Assembly (NCBI GenBank): GCA_041672385.1
Contig: JBAYZQ010000023.1
Coordinates: forward strand, 1 to 20,508
Reading direction: 5' to 3'
Origin: JBAYZQ01 sp041672385
GTDB lineage: Bacteria > Spirochaetota > Spirochaetia > Sphaerochaetales > Sphaerochaetaceae
Length of the DNA: 20,508 nt
A program made the translations under genes and the position numbers. Shown here piece by piece: positions 13,308-20,508 of the stretch (its first letter is position 1; every line of letters starts with the position of its first letter). The notes beneath the pieces are model-generated. The model was not told the DNA's origin, searched no databases, and was given only the letters and a program-made list of their open reading frames with translations.

Positions 13308-14974
13308 TATTTATCTCTTTTTTTTAATAACTTTAAAACAAGACCAAAACCTAACAATAATAAGCCAATAATTCCCATAGCTTTTCCAAACCAATCATTG
13401 TACCTAGTATAAAGTGTTTCGGATTTTTCAGTAAAAACAGGAACATCATATATGTGCCAATAAGCTTTAAAAGGTGTCATTGGGTCAATTATTTTTCCAA
13501 TTGGACTTATCATACAGGAAATACCTGAATTGGTACTTCTTATTGTGGTCTTTCTATTTTCAATAGATCTAAAGGTAGCCATTGCTGCATGTTGCATTTC
13601 TGCACTTACTACTCCAGACCAAGAATCATTAGTCATATTTAATATAACATCTGCACCATTTTTTACAAAATTTGCACAGACATCTCCAAAAACATCTTCA
13701 AAACAAATTGGTGTTGAAAATTTAACACCTTCAGCTGTTGTAAAAACTACACTTTCATCACCTTTTTCCCACCAGTGAAAGTCGTTTGCTTTAAGAAGTT
13801 TATAAAGCAATGGAAGCTGTTTTTCATAAGGAAAATGTTCTGTAAAAGGAACAAGATGCTGCTTTCTATAAGTTTGTTTAATTTCACCTTCATCAAAGAA
13901 AATTACTGTATTGTAATTTTTTCTATTCCAATTATCATCTTCATCGTAAGCACTTAAACTTGAATCATCAATAACACCTTCTGGATTTCCAGTAACAAGT
14001 GGAACAGGGAGTCCTTTTCCAAAATTCACAAAATCATCTACTAGTTGAGTTGTTTTAGGGTCTTTCTCATTAGGATGTTTTGTATGCCAATTAACAGAAG
14101 GTACAAAAGCTGTTTCAGACCAAAGAATGATATCTGGATCTTCTCTTAAAGCTTCTAAACTCATTCGAGAAAGATTTGTAAAATTCATCTTATAAGTTGA
14201 ATAACCACCTTCCCAGGAATCGGCATTATGTTGTACGGTTGCAACTCTCCAATTCAAGTCCGGTTCTTTATTATTCCAGTAAGAAATTGAAAAAAGTCCA
14301 TAAACGATGGTAATTAAAACAAAAACTGCATAACTTATAACCGCTATCTTTTCTTTTTTTATGGTTTGCCACAAGCCAAATTGCCTGTTGTTATAATAAT
14401 CACTAAGCCAATTTCCAAGGAATATCTGTGGAAGTACTAACATAAAAGTTACACCCCAGACTCCTGTGATATCTGCGATTTGAATTAGAATCCTATATTT
14501 GTAGATTGCATAACCTAAAGTTCCATAGGGATATCCTGCAAACCAAGATTGGCTTAAATAGGCATAAGCTACCCAAATTACTGCTTCAACCAAAAATGCC
14601 CACTTTTTGAAAAGTGTCAATGCTGCTTTCAAAGCTAAAAAGGCAAAAATTAACTCAACACCCTTAATTAGAGGTGCTATCAAAATTGCCAAAGGATGAA
14701 AAGATTTGAGCCAGTAATTAAAGCATAAATAAAAAATAAAGCCAAAAAGAAATCCATAAAATGGAATCAACTTCCAAGTTGTATTTTTTATTACAGCAAA
14801 CATTCCAACAAGAGAAAAAAAGGCAAAAAAACAAAGCCCTTTATCCGTTAAAAATCCTGGAAATGCAAAGGAATAAACAAGAGCCGTAATTACCAATACT
14901 AAAACCTCAGAACATAAAGTCCTGAGGTTTCTGCTTTGAGGTCCTACTTCGTTGGAAATAGAAATTTTCTTCAT
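13307..14974 (-). CDS. lnt: Apolipoprotein N-acyltransferase
   Basis: This 555-residue inner-membrane enzyme adds the third acyl chain to the N-terminal cysteine of lipoproteins. Several hydrophobic helices fill residues 20-230 and one more closes the C-terminus (about 532-550), followed by KKRDK. The periplasmic nitrilase-like domain between them carries the catalytic triad Glu287 (LWSETAF), Lys371 (TYRKQHLVPF) and Cys424 (TPICFEDVFGD), plus LNMTNDSWSG and FRSIENRKTTIRSTNSGIS, all characteristic of Lnt. It begins immediately after the hup stop codon (TAA then ATG, zero spacing) and ends in a TAATG overlap with cinA. Spirochaetes are lipoprotein-rich, so the gene is expected. There is little ribosome-binding signal, so coupling to hup translation is likely. 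Confidence 0.95.
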   Translation of the reverse strand: MKKISISNEVGPQSRNLRTLCSEVLVLVITALVYSFAFPGFLTDKGLCFFAFFSLVGMFAVIKNTTWKLIPFYGFLFGFIFYLCFNYWLKSFHPLAILIAPLIKGVELIFAFLALKAALTLFKKWAFLVEAVIWVAYAYLSQSWFAGYPYGTLGYAIYKYRILIQIADITGVWGVTFMLVLPQIFLGNWLSDYYNNRQFGLWQTIKKEKIAVISYAVFVLITIVYGLFSISYWNNKEPDLNWRVATVQHNADSWEGGYSTYKMNFTNLSRMSLEALREDPDIILWSETAFVPSVNWHTKHPNEKDPKTTQLVDDFVNFGKGLPVPLVTGNPEGVIDDSSLSAYDEDDNWNRKNYNTVIFFDEGEIKQTYRKQHLVPFTEHFPYEKQLPLLYKLLKANDFHWWEKGDESVVFTTAEGVKFSTPICFEDVFGDVCANFVKNGADVILNMTNDSWSGVVSAEMQHAAMATFRSIENRKTTIRSTNSGISCMISPIGKIIDPMTPFKAYWHIYDVPVFTEKSETLYTRYNDWFGKAMGIIGLLLLGFGLVLKLLKKRDK

Positions 14975-15283
14975 TTATTCAGGCTCTCTTAAATTCCAAA
15001 CCTCGTCTTTAATTTCCTTTCCCGGTCTAAATACAGCAACACCATGTGTTTGTACCTTTACGGTATCACCAGTTTTTGGATTTCTTGCCTTATCTCTACC
15101 CTTACGAGTTTTGATTTCAAAAGTTCCAAATCCTCTTAATTCAATAATCTGTTCTTTCTTTAATCCAGATTTTACTTCTTCAAAAAAACTGTCAATTATT
15201 TCATGAATATCATTTCTATTCAATCCAAGCTGATCATGTAAACTTTCAATAATTTCAGCTTTAGTTAATTTATCTTTCTTCAT
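14975..15283 (-). CDS. hup: HU/IHF-family DNA-binding protein
   Basis: This 102-residue histone-like protein would bind and bend DNA as a dimer. It shows the family layout: helical dimerisation part (LTKAEIIESLHDQLGL, then HEIIDSFFEEVKSGL), the RGFGTFEIKTRKGR strand region, and the flexible DNA-binding arm with ARNPKTGDTVKV followed by VAVFRPGKEIKD. The Pro of RNPKTG is the residue that intercalates in HU and IHF. The C-terminal WNLREPE extends about ten residues past E. coli HU. AGGAG precedes the ATG. It lies 21 bp after rpsT and abuts lnt. HU versus IHF type cannot be separated from sequence. Confidence 0.93.
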   Translation of the reverse strand: MKKDKLTKAEIIESLHDQLGLNRNDIHEIIDSFFEEVKSGLKKEQIIELRGFGTFEIKTRKGRDKARNPKTGDTVKVQTHGVAVFRPGKEIKDEVWNLREPE

Positions 15284-15304
15284 TTAATTCTCCTGAACTT
15301 AAAC

Positions 15305-15562
15305 TTAAGCAAGTTTGTTAAATCTTACACTCATTCTTGATTTTTTTCTATCAGCTGCACTTGCATGAAATACACCATGACCTTTTGCTGAATCAATTAA
15401 TTTTGCACTACTCTTAAGCAATTCACCTGCCTGATCCTTATTAGCTTGTTCACAAGCTAAATTAAACTTTTTTACTTCAGTTCGAATCTGACTTTTTGCT
15501 TCTTTATTCCTAAGTCTTCTAACCTGACTTTGGCGATCTCTTTTCTTTGCGGAACGATTCAC
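15305..15562 (-). CDS. rpsT: Small-subunit ribosomal protein bS20
   Basis: This 85-residue basic protein matches ribosomal protein S20, which binds 16S rRNA early in 30S assembly. Family traits are the N-terminal SAKKRDRQSQVRRLRNKEAK, the long helices with LLKSSAKLIDSAKGHGVFH, and the ending AADRKKSRMSVRFNKLA. The start codon is GTG (15562-15560), fixed by GGAGG six nt upstream. E. coli rpsT also uses a non-AUG start (UUG), linked there to translational control, so the weak start here may serve the same purpose. It is the first gene of the rpsT-hup-lnt-cinA string and has its own promoter. Confidence 0.95.
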   Translation of the reverse strand: MNRSAKKRDRQSQVRRLRNKEAKSQIRTEVKKFNLACEQANKDQAGELLKSSAKLIDSAKGHGVFHASAADRKKSRMSVRFNKLA

Positions 15563-15626
15563 GTATTACCTCCAAAACAATTTATAATATTTTCTTAAAT
15601 TCTTATTGTCTAATCGACCGTTAAAC

Positions 15627-15655
15627 AACATATCACAGTATATAAAATCGGTCAA
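15627..15655 (-). promoter_or_regulatory. rpsT promoter
   Basis: The minus strand carries TTGACC (15655-15650), a 17-bp spacer and TATGTT (15632-15627). ATTGACCG, covering the -35 box, is repeated with one mismatch as an inverted copy (CGGTCGAT) just past the -10 region, about where transcription should start. The pair could be an operator. Confidence 0.6.
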
Positions 15656-15669
15656 TACAATACTTTACA

Positions 15670-16884
15670 TTAATTTGATAAAAACTCCTGCTGAAACTCT
15701 TTTGTTATCTCCCAACGATTGTTGTCAGAAGAAAACTCCAAATGCTTCCTTGGAATAAATATCAACCCTCCATCCTTACTTAACAAAGTTATCTTTTTTG
15801 AAAGAATATTAACTTCAATTATCTTTAATAAATCCTTTCCCATTCTCAACCGACTTCCCTCTGGAGGAAAGTTAAGTTTTTCCTCTGTATAAAAATCATA
15901 TTCATAGGAAAGACAACACAAAAGCCTCCCACAAGGTCCAGAAATTTTTGTCGAATTCAAAGAAAGGTTCTGTTCTTTTGCCATTTTTATGGTAACTGGA
16001 TTCATTTTATCCGTAATACAATGGCAACAAAAATCCCTTCCACATACTGCTAATCCACCTAAAACTCTTGATTCATCTCTTACCCCAATCTGCCTAAGCT
16101 CTATTCGAAGTTTAAAAACAGAAACTAGATCTTTTACTAAATCTCTAAAATCAACACGATCATCAGCTGTAAAGAAAAACAAAACCTTGGATTCTTCCAA
16201 AAGAAAATGAGAAGTTACAAGCTTCATGTTAAGCTTATGATTCTTTATTTTCTCACGGCAAACTACCATTGCTTCCTGTTCTCTTATGATGTTTTTATAA
16301 TATATAGAAAAATCTTCACGAGTAGCTAATCTATCAATCCAAAGAACATTTCCAGTCAAGTCAACTTCTTCCGGCTTAGTGTATCTTGGGTCCCAAGAAG
16401 CTGAATCATCACACTCCTCAGTTTTATCAAGCTTCAAATCTTTAACGTCAGTTTCGACAAATTCGATTTCTCCTAAAATCTCTTCTTCTTTATTATCTTG
16501 AAAAATAATTTTATTCTTTTCATCAAGAAAACCACAAATATAGTGATCTTCTTCATCAAAACCAACATATTTTCCAAAATTACAAGCCCCTTTAATGTAA
16601 GGACAACCAGAATTATATTTTACATCTTTTGAAGATACAGAGCCTATAACAACACCAATATCAAGTCCATATCTAGTTGGCGCAACAACATGAGTTCCTG
16701 GGTATATAATCGAATCCCACGCACAAATTGAAATTTCATTTGAACTTGGATTTTTAACTAAAAACAAAAACCCTCTTTCTATTTTTGAAGTTTGTTCAAC
16801 CTCTGTGGTTTGAATTTTATTTTCAATTGGATTTTTTTTATTAATCCTATTTTTTTTATTTGGTCCATTATTTTTTTTATTCAT
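15670..16884 (-). CDS. PSP1 C-terminal domain protein (RicT/YaaT family)
   Basis: This 404-residue cytoplasmic protein contains the PSP1 domain, best known from Bacillus RicT (YaaT), part of an Fe-S-cluster complex affecting RNase Y and development. Strong matches are FTADDRVDFRDLVKDL, LRIELRQIGVRDE, GGLAVCGRDFCC, MAKEQNLSLNSTKISG and CGRLLCCLSYE, giving the conserved cysteine pairs. Two features are unusual. The first ~35 residues are an Asn/Lys-rich tail beginning MNKKNNGPNKKN. An acidic insert (about 130-175) sits between the N-terminal barrel and the LATREDF segment. No ribosome binding site precedes the ATG, and a possible TATAAT lies just upstream, so the mRNA might be leaderless. In treponemes its role is unknown. 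Confidence 0.88.
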   Translation of the reverse strand: MNKKNNGPNKKNRINKKNPIENKIQTTEVEQTSKIERGFLFLVKNPSSNEISICAWDSIIYPGTHVVAPTRYGLDIGVVIGSVSSKDVKYNSGCPYIKGACNFGKYVGFDEEDHYICGFLDEKNKIIFQDNKEEEILGEIEFVETDVKDLKLDKTEECDDSASWDPRYTKPEEVDLTGNVLWIDRLATREDFSIYYKNIIREQEAMVVCREKIKNHKLNMKLVTSHFLLEESKVLFFFTADDRVDFRDLVKDLVSVFKLRIELRQIGVRDESRVLGGLAVCGRDFCCHCITDKMNPVTIKMAKEQNLSLNSTKISGPCGRLLCCLSYEYDFYTEEKLNFPPEGSRLRMGKDLLKIIEVNILSKKITLLSKDGGLIFIPRKHLEFSSDNNRWEITKEFQQEFLSN

Positions 16885-16889
16885 ATCTA

Positions 16890-16921
16890 ATTATAGAAAT
16901 TATCACTAGTGTGTACAATTG
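16890..16921 (-). promoter_or_regulatory. Promoter region of the PSP1 gene
   Basis: TTGACA (minus strand 16921-16916) stands 17 bp before TAATTT. A second reading pairs TTGTAC with a consensus TATAAT (about 16891), also at 17 bp. The second would start transcription at or next to the ATG at 16884. Which is used cannot be told from sequence. Confidence 0.5.
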
Positions 16922-17001
16922 TCAAATACCCCAATAAGTAATAAAAACTAACAAAATCACTTTTTTATTTGATTTTTAATTATTGGTATGTTATTTTAAG
17001 G

Positions 17002-17007
17002 TATACT
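17002..17007 (+). promoter_or_regulatory. Candidate -10 box for tatD-dusB
   Basis: TATACT lies 21 bp before the tatD start codon. No good -35 box is found at 16-18 bp spacing (TTATTG at 16 bp is the best), so this is tentative. Confidence 0.3.
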
Positions 17008-17027
17008 TGAAATTATGAGGAAATCTA

Positions 17028-17807
17028 ATGCGTCTATTTGATACACATGCACACGTTGGGCTTATACACACCGAACAATTAGAACAGCTTATGGCTATTG
17101 AATATGCTAAACGGGTTGGAGTTAAACATATCGTATCAATAAGTAATTCTTTAACAGATTTTGAAAAAAACTATCAAAATCTCAAGTCATCAAAATCGAT
17201 TTATCATGCAGTTGGGCTCTCACCTACTGAAACAGGTGGCTTTCGTCCACATTGGGAGGACAGACTTGTTCCTCTTGCTCAAAGAGATAAAGTAATTGCA
17301 ATTGGTGAAAGTGGTCTTGATTACGTTAAAATGAGGGCATCAAAACAAACTCAAATTGAAGCCTTCTTGATACATTTAGAGGCTGCAAGAAAACTAGATT
17401 TGCCAATTATAATTCATAACAGGGAAGCAGGGTATGATATTCTTAATATCCTAAAAACCAAAATACCCGCAAGAGGGGCTATTTTCCACTGCTATAGTGA
17501 AGATGTTAATTTCGCTATGGAAGCAATGGAACTTCCTGTATACTTTTCTTTTGCTGGTAATATCACCTATAGAAGTGTTAAACCTTTAATTGATACTGTA
17601 AGGATGTTACCTTTAAATAGAATTTTAATTGAGAGCGAATCTCCTTTCATGGCTCCAAGCAAATACTCAAAAAAAAGGAATAGACCTGAATATATTGTAG
17701 AAAATGCAAAAGCAATAGCCTATATTAAGTCAATTCCTTTTGAAAAAATGACCGAAATACTCTATGAAAATAGCTTAAAAGCTTTTAATTTGGAAGAAAA
17801 TGAATAA
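17028..17807 (+). CDS. TatD-family metal-dependent hydrolase / DNase
   Basis: This 259-residue TIM-barrel hydrolase of the TatD family would act as a metal-dependent nuclease or phosphodiesterase in the cytosol. Metal ligands expected of the family are present: DTHAH (H7, H9), AIGESGLDY (E94), PIIIHNRE (H130) and IFHCYSE (H154). The usual last ligand, the Asp in the L-E-T-D-x-P motif, is here Glu204 (LIESESPFMAP), and the usual G-I-H-P-H is GLSPT. The length is typical. GAGG lies before the ATG. The stop codon overlaps the dusB start by 8 bp. The family call is firm, but activity and substrate are uncertain given the D-to-E change, so I give no gene symbol. Confidence 0.9.
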   Translation: MRLFDTHAHVGLIHTEQLEQLMAIEYAKRVGVKHIVSISNSLTDFEKNYQNLKSSKSIYHAVGLSPTETGGFRPHWEDRLVPLAQRDKVIAIGESGLDYVKMRASKQTQIEAFLIHLEAARKLDLPIIIHNREAGYDILNILKTKIPARGAIFHCYSEDVNFAMEAMELPVYFSFAGNITYRSVKPLIDTVRMLPLNRILIESESPFMAPSKYSKKRNRPEYIVENAKAIAYIKSIPFEKMTEILYENSLKAFNLEENE

Positions 17808-18801
17808 AAAAAATTTGTACCATCCTCTTAAAATAGGTTCTCTTGAATTAAAAGGGAATCTTTTCTTAGCTCCGCTTGCCGGTTATAGCGATAAGAGTTT
17901 TCGCTATTTTTGTATTGAAAATCAAGCAAACCTTTGCTACACCGAAATGGTAAGCAGTGAGGCTTTGTATCGAAATCAATCAAAAACACTTTGTCTTTTA
18001 GAAAGAGCAGAAAATGAAAAGACCTTGGCTTTTCAGATTTTTGGGAACAATCCTGAAATTCTAGGAGAAGTCCTAAAAGCTGTAAAACCATACAAACCGG
18101 ACTTGATAGATATCAACTGTGGTTGTCCAGTTACCAAGGTTGTTAAGACTGGTTCTGGAAGCTCCCTTCTTTTACATCCTGAAACAATTTACAAAATGGT
18201 CAAAGAACTAAAGAACAATACTGATTTGCCAGTTACTGTAAAAATCCGTTCTGGGTGGGATCAAAACTCCATTAATTTCTTAGAAACAGGTCAAGCTGCT
18301 CAAGAAGCTGGATGTGATGCGATTTGTCTTCATCCAAGAACAAAATCACAAATGTATTCCGGTTCCTCAGATTGGTCTCATCTTAAAATTTTAAAGGAAA
18401 AAATGAATGTTCCAATACTAGGAAGTGGAGACCTTTTTTCTCCAGAAGATGCACAAAAGATGCTTTTTGATACTAAAATTGATGGGGTACTTTTTGCTCG
18501 TGGAGCAATAGGAAATCCATTTATATTCAACCAAACTAAAGATTTACTCACTAATGGAGAATATTCATTAATTCCTCTTCGCCAAAAGATTGAAATGCTT
18601 ATAAAGCATTTACAATTAACAGCAAAAAATACAAACGAAAAAATGGCTTGTAAACTACTTCGCAAACATGTTGGTTTCTACTTAAAGGGAATTTCTAATT
18701 CTTCAACAGTTAAACAAGAACTAGTAAAAGCTGAAACCATTAATGATTATTTAAAAGCATTGGACAAACTCGATTTAGACGGCGATTCCTTTTCAAATTG
18801 A
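17800..18801 (+). CDS. dusB: tRNA-dihydrouridine synthase
   Basis: This 333-residue flavoenzyme reduces specific uridines in tRNA to dihydrouridine using FMN and NADPH. The barrel carries LFLAPLAGYSDKSFR at the start, TEMVSSEAL, LAFQIFGNNPE, then DINCGCPVTKVVKTGSGSSLL with the catalytic Cys109. TVKIRSGW, LHPRTKSQMYSGSSDW and the phosphate-binding GSGDLFSPEDA and FARGAIGNPFIF segments follow. The length and the C-terminal helical domain (KMACKLLRKHVGFYLKGI) fit the DusB group. The start overlaps tatD (ATGAATAA), so it is translationally coupled. A perfect 8-bp stem, CCTTTTCA-AAT-TGAAAAGG (18788-18806), covers the stop codon but has no T-run. Confidence 0.93.
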   Translation: MNKKNLYHPLKIGSLELKGNLFLAPLAGYSDKSFRYFCIENQANLCYTEMVSSEALYRNQSKTLCLLERAENEKTLAFQIFGNNPEILGEVLKAVKPYKPDLIDINCGCPVTKVVKTGSGSSLLLHPETIYKMVKELKNNTDLPVTVKIRSGWDQNSINFLETGQAAQEAGCDAICLHPRTKSQMYSGSSDWSHLKILKEKMNVPILGSGDLFSPEDAQKMLFDTKIDGVLFARGAIGNPFIFNQTKDLLTNGEYSLIPLRQKIEMLIKHLQLTAKNTNEKMACKLLRKHVGFYLKGISNSSTVKQELVKAETINDYLKALDKLDLDGDSFSN

Positions 18802-18811
18802 AAAGGGGGAG

Positions 18812-18840
18812 TTGACCACCACCACCAATTAAGGTAAAAT
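18812..18840 (+). promoter_or_regulatory. Promoter of the purD homologue
   Basis: TTGACC (18812-18817), a 17-bp spacer starting with three ACC repeats, and TAAAAT (18835-18840) form a near-consensus sigma70 promoter with a predicted start near 18847. The gene is thus probably transcribed separately from dusB. Confidence 0.6.
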
Positions 18841-18867
18841 TTTTATCACAGTGTTAGGAGTTGCTAT

Positions 18868-20151
18868 ATGAAAGTACTAGTATTAGGTTCTGGAGCAAAA
18901 GATCATGCAATTGCATGGTGGTTTTCACAAAGTAATTTAATTGAAGGACTTTATATTGCTCCTGCAAATGTAGGAACAACCAAAATTGCTGTAAATCTTT
19001 CAGATGTTGACCCATCAAATCCGGAACAAGTTTATAAAGCTTGTGTAAAATACGATATAGATTTTGTTTTTATTGGTACAGAAGCACCTCTTCTTACCGG
19101 AGTAGTTGATTTTCTTAATAAAAAGGGAATTGATACTTTTGGAACTCCAAGTTTTGCTTTAAAACTCGAAAATAATCGTGACTTTGCTAGAAAATTTATG
19201 AAAAAATATAAAATTCCTAACAGTGAATATCAATCTTTTTCAAATATAGAAGATTTGGAAAAATTTCTTGAAGAAAATTCTGGGAAAACTTTTGTTGCAA
19301 AGAAAAATAACTTATCTCCAAGTAGAATGATGATTGAATCTTCCTGCAAGAAAGAACTTTTAGAATTTTCAAGAGAAATGTTGAAAACTGACAAAATTAT
19401 TCTTGAAAACTTTATTAAGGGTTTACCTATTACTTTAAGTATTCTGTTAGACAACAAAGGGTATCTTCCTTTGCCTTACTGTAGTGAATATTCAAAGAGT
19501 GAAGAAAACGATACTGGAAAAGCAACCGGTGGTATGGGCTGTATTTGTCCTATTCCACTTTCCAAAGAACTTAAAGAAAAAATTAAAGATCAAATTGTTG
19601 AGCCAACTTTAAGGGGATTAGCTTCGGAGCATCTCTCTTATAAAGGTGTTCTTACTTTTAGTATTTTAATAAAAAATTCAGATAATTTAAAAAGCCAGCC
19701 TTATCTTGTTGACTATCATGTAAGATTAAATGACCCTGCTACACAGGCTTTCGTACCGACAATTAAAACCGATTTGGTTGAATTAATGGAAGAAATGAAA
19801 AATGATACACTCTCTTCTTCAAAACTCGAGGTAACCGACCAGACAACCGTTAGCGTAGTAGTTGCTAGTAAAGGTTATCCTGAGAATCCAGAAATTGGCA
19901 AAACTCTTGCCTCAATCTCTTCTATTGAAAAATACAATTTAGATAATTCAATTCCTTACTTCTTCTTTGGAGCTGTACATGAAGATAATGATGTAATAAA
20001 AACAACTGGTGGAAGATGCGTTACAGTGGTTGGTAAAGGAAGCAATATTATAAATGCCAATTCCAAAGTATACAAATACATAAACAAAATACAATTTTGT
20101 GATTCTTGGTATAGAAAGGATATTGGCAATAAATTTTTTGAAGAAACCTAG
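18868..20151 (+). CDS. Divergent PurD-like ATP-grasp protein (phosphoribosylamine-glycine ligase homologue)
   Basis: This 427-residue protein aligns end to end with PurD, the second enzyme of purine synthesis: VLVLGSGAKDHAIAW at the start, GTEAPLLTGVVDFL, NDTG-ATGGMGCICP (214-228), VRLNDPATQ (285-293), and the C-terminal GGRCVTVVGKG and YRKDIG. However, several usually invariant motifs are altered. The K-A-D-G-L-A-A-G-K-G-V loop reads KKNNLSPSRMM. The G-E-E-x-S motif is GLPITLS. The Q-D-H-K-R segment is CSEYSK. The E-x-N metal pair before R-x-G-D-P-E is DYHVRLNDPA (D282, H284, A291). AGGAG supports the start. No other purine gene is nearby. It may be a PurD with relaxed sequence, a PurD-derived ligase with another substrate, or a decaying gene; the full-length frame argues against decay. 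Confidence 0.8.
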   Translation: MKVLVLGSGAKDHAIAWWFSQSNLIEGLYIAPANVGTTKIAVNLSDVDPSNPEQVYKACVKYDIDFVFIGTEAPLLTGVVDFLNKKGIDTFGTPSFALKLENNRDFARKFMKKYKIPNSEYQSFSNIEDLEKFLEENSGKTFVAKKNNLSPSRMMIESSCKKELLEFSREMLKTDKIILENFIKGLPITLSILLDNKGYLPLPYCSEYSKSEENDTGKATGGMGCICPIPLSKELKEKIKDQIVEPTLRGLASEHLSYKGVLTFSILIKNSDNLKSQPYLVDYHVRLNDPATQAFVPTIKTDLVELMEEMKNDTLSSSKLEVTDQTTVSVVVASKGYPENPEIGKTLASISSIEKYNLDNSIPYFFFGAVHEDNDVIKTTGGRCVTVVGKGSNIINANSKVYKYINKIQFCDSWYRKDIGNKFFEET

Positions 20152-20164
20152 TTTTGGTTTCTTC
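20140..20164. terminator. Hairpin across the convergent purD/rlmB stop codons
   Basis: GAAGAAACC (20140-20148), a 7-nt loop and GGTTTCTTC (20156-20164) make a perfect 9-bp stem. The two stop codons share CTAG at 20148-20151. Downstream on the plus strand is the moderately T-rich TTACTTC. It may act as a weak bidirectional terminator, though neither side has a full T-run. Confidence 0.4.
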
Positions 20165-20508
20165 TTACTTCATAAAGCAAAATTCCAGCAGCGACTGAAA
20201 CATTCAAAGAATCAATGTGCCCTGACATTGGGATACTAACAATTTCATCACAATTCTCACTAATAAGTCGGCTTAAACCAGCACCTTCACTTCCCATCAC
20301 TATAACAGATCTCAAAGCAAATTTAGTTTTGTAACTTGTAGTACCTGCCATATCTGCACCATAAATCCAAAAACCGTTGTCCTTCAAAATTTGAAGTTCA
20401 CGACTAAGATTGGTCACAGTAGCAATATTAACATATCTAGCTGCTCCAGAAGAAATCCTTAAAACTGTTTCATTTACACTGGCACTTCTTTTTTGTCCGG
20501 TGATTACC
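20148..20508 (-). CDS. rlmB: TrmH/SpoU-family 23S rRNA 2'-O-methyltransferase (RlmB-like), 5' part beyond the window
   Basis: The frame is open from the window edge to the stop at 20150-20148, so only the last ~119 residues are seen. They start VITGQKRSASVNETVLRISS and carry the SpoU methylase motifs: AARYVNIATVTNLSREL, LKDNGFWIYGAD, IVMGSEGAGLSRL (S-adenosylmethionine-binding knot, motif 2) and IPMSGHIDSLNVSVAAGILLYE (motif 3). SpoU enzymes bind S-adenosylmethionine in a C-terminal trefoil knot. The QKRSASV...LR-SSGAA string is typical of RlmB, which methylates the 2'-OH of G2251 in 23S rRNA; a tRNA methyltransferase of the same family is less likely. The gene is convergent with purD and shares four bases with it. 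Confidence 0.88.
   Translation of the reverse strand, partial: VITGQKRSASVNETVLRISSGAARYVNIATVTNLSRELQILKDNGFWIYGADMAGTTSYKTKFALRSVIVMGSEGAGLSRLISENCDEIVSIPMSGHIDSLNVSVAAGILLYEVRRNQN

Noticed and set aside
18788..18806. Intrinsic terminator at the end of dusB
   Set aside because: The stem is perfect but is followed by GGGAG, not a T-run, on the plus strand. It may be only a structure or a chance palindrome.
20148..20417. Short complete gene starting at 20417 on the minus strand
   Set aside because: The codon there is an internal GTG; the frame stays open and clearly homologous to SpoU methylases up to the window edge, so the gene is a partial rlmB.

Overview
The window is AT-rich bacterial chromosome (roughly one third G+C by eye) and looks spirochaetal, most likely a Treponema. 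The best evidence is the run rpsT-hup-lnt-cinA-rho-rpmE on the minus strand, which matches the order I recall from Treponema pallidum (hup, lnt, cinA, rho, rpmE side by side). Most start codons have strong GGAG-type ribosome binding sites. Several sigma70-type promoters with 17-bp spacers can be read directly. I see no tRNA, rRNA, CRISPR array, insertion sequence or phage gene.

Layout. (1) 1-493, minus: 5' part of a secreted or outer-membrane hypothetical protein. (2) 548-6557: a nitrogen block. A type III glutamine synthetase (glnN, minus) is divergent from a type I glutamine synthetase (glnA, plus). glnA is followed at about 11-bp spacing by an ANTAR-domain RNA-binding regulator with a degenerate receiver, then CTP synthase (pyrG), a glutamine consumer. 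The 462-bp divergent region holds one promoter for each synthetase. Each transcript is predicted to begin, within a few nucleotides of +1, with a strong hairpin; the glnN hairpin is followed by a U9 run. Palindromic candidate operators lie between the promoters. (3) 6547-9524, minus: a tight three-gene operon in the order UDP-glucuronate 4-epimerase-like, RmlA-like sugar-1-phosphate nucleotidyltransferase, GHMP sugar kinase. The kinase carries the signature I associate with plant galacturonokinase rather than galactokinase. Together the trio could convert galacturonate to GalA-1-P, then UDP-GalA, then UDP-GlcA. (4) 9718-15562, minus: rpmE, rho, cinA, lnt, hup, rpsT. Rho has a ~207-residue N-terminal extension ending in an asparagine-rich tract encoded by a hexamer microsatellite. 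(5) 15670-16884, minus: a PSP1/RicT-family protein, divergent from (6) 17028-18801, plus: tatD-dusB, overlapping by 8 bp. (7) 18868-20151, plus: a purD homologue with many altered active-site motifs, convergent with (8) 20148-20508, minus: the C-terminal part of an RlmB/TrmH rRNA methyltransferase.

The two systems most worth following up are the glutamine synthetase/ANTAR circuit with its 5'-terminal leader hairpins, and the candidate uronic-acid activation operon. Next come the prion-like Rho extension and the divergent PurD.
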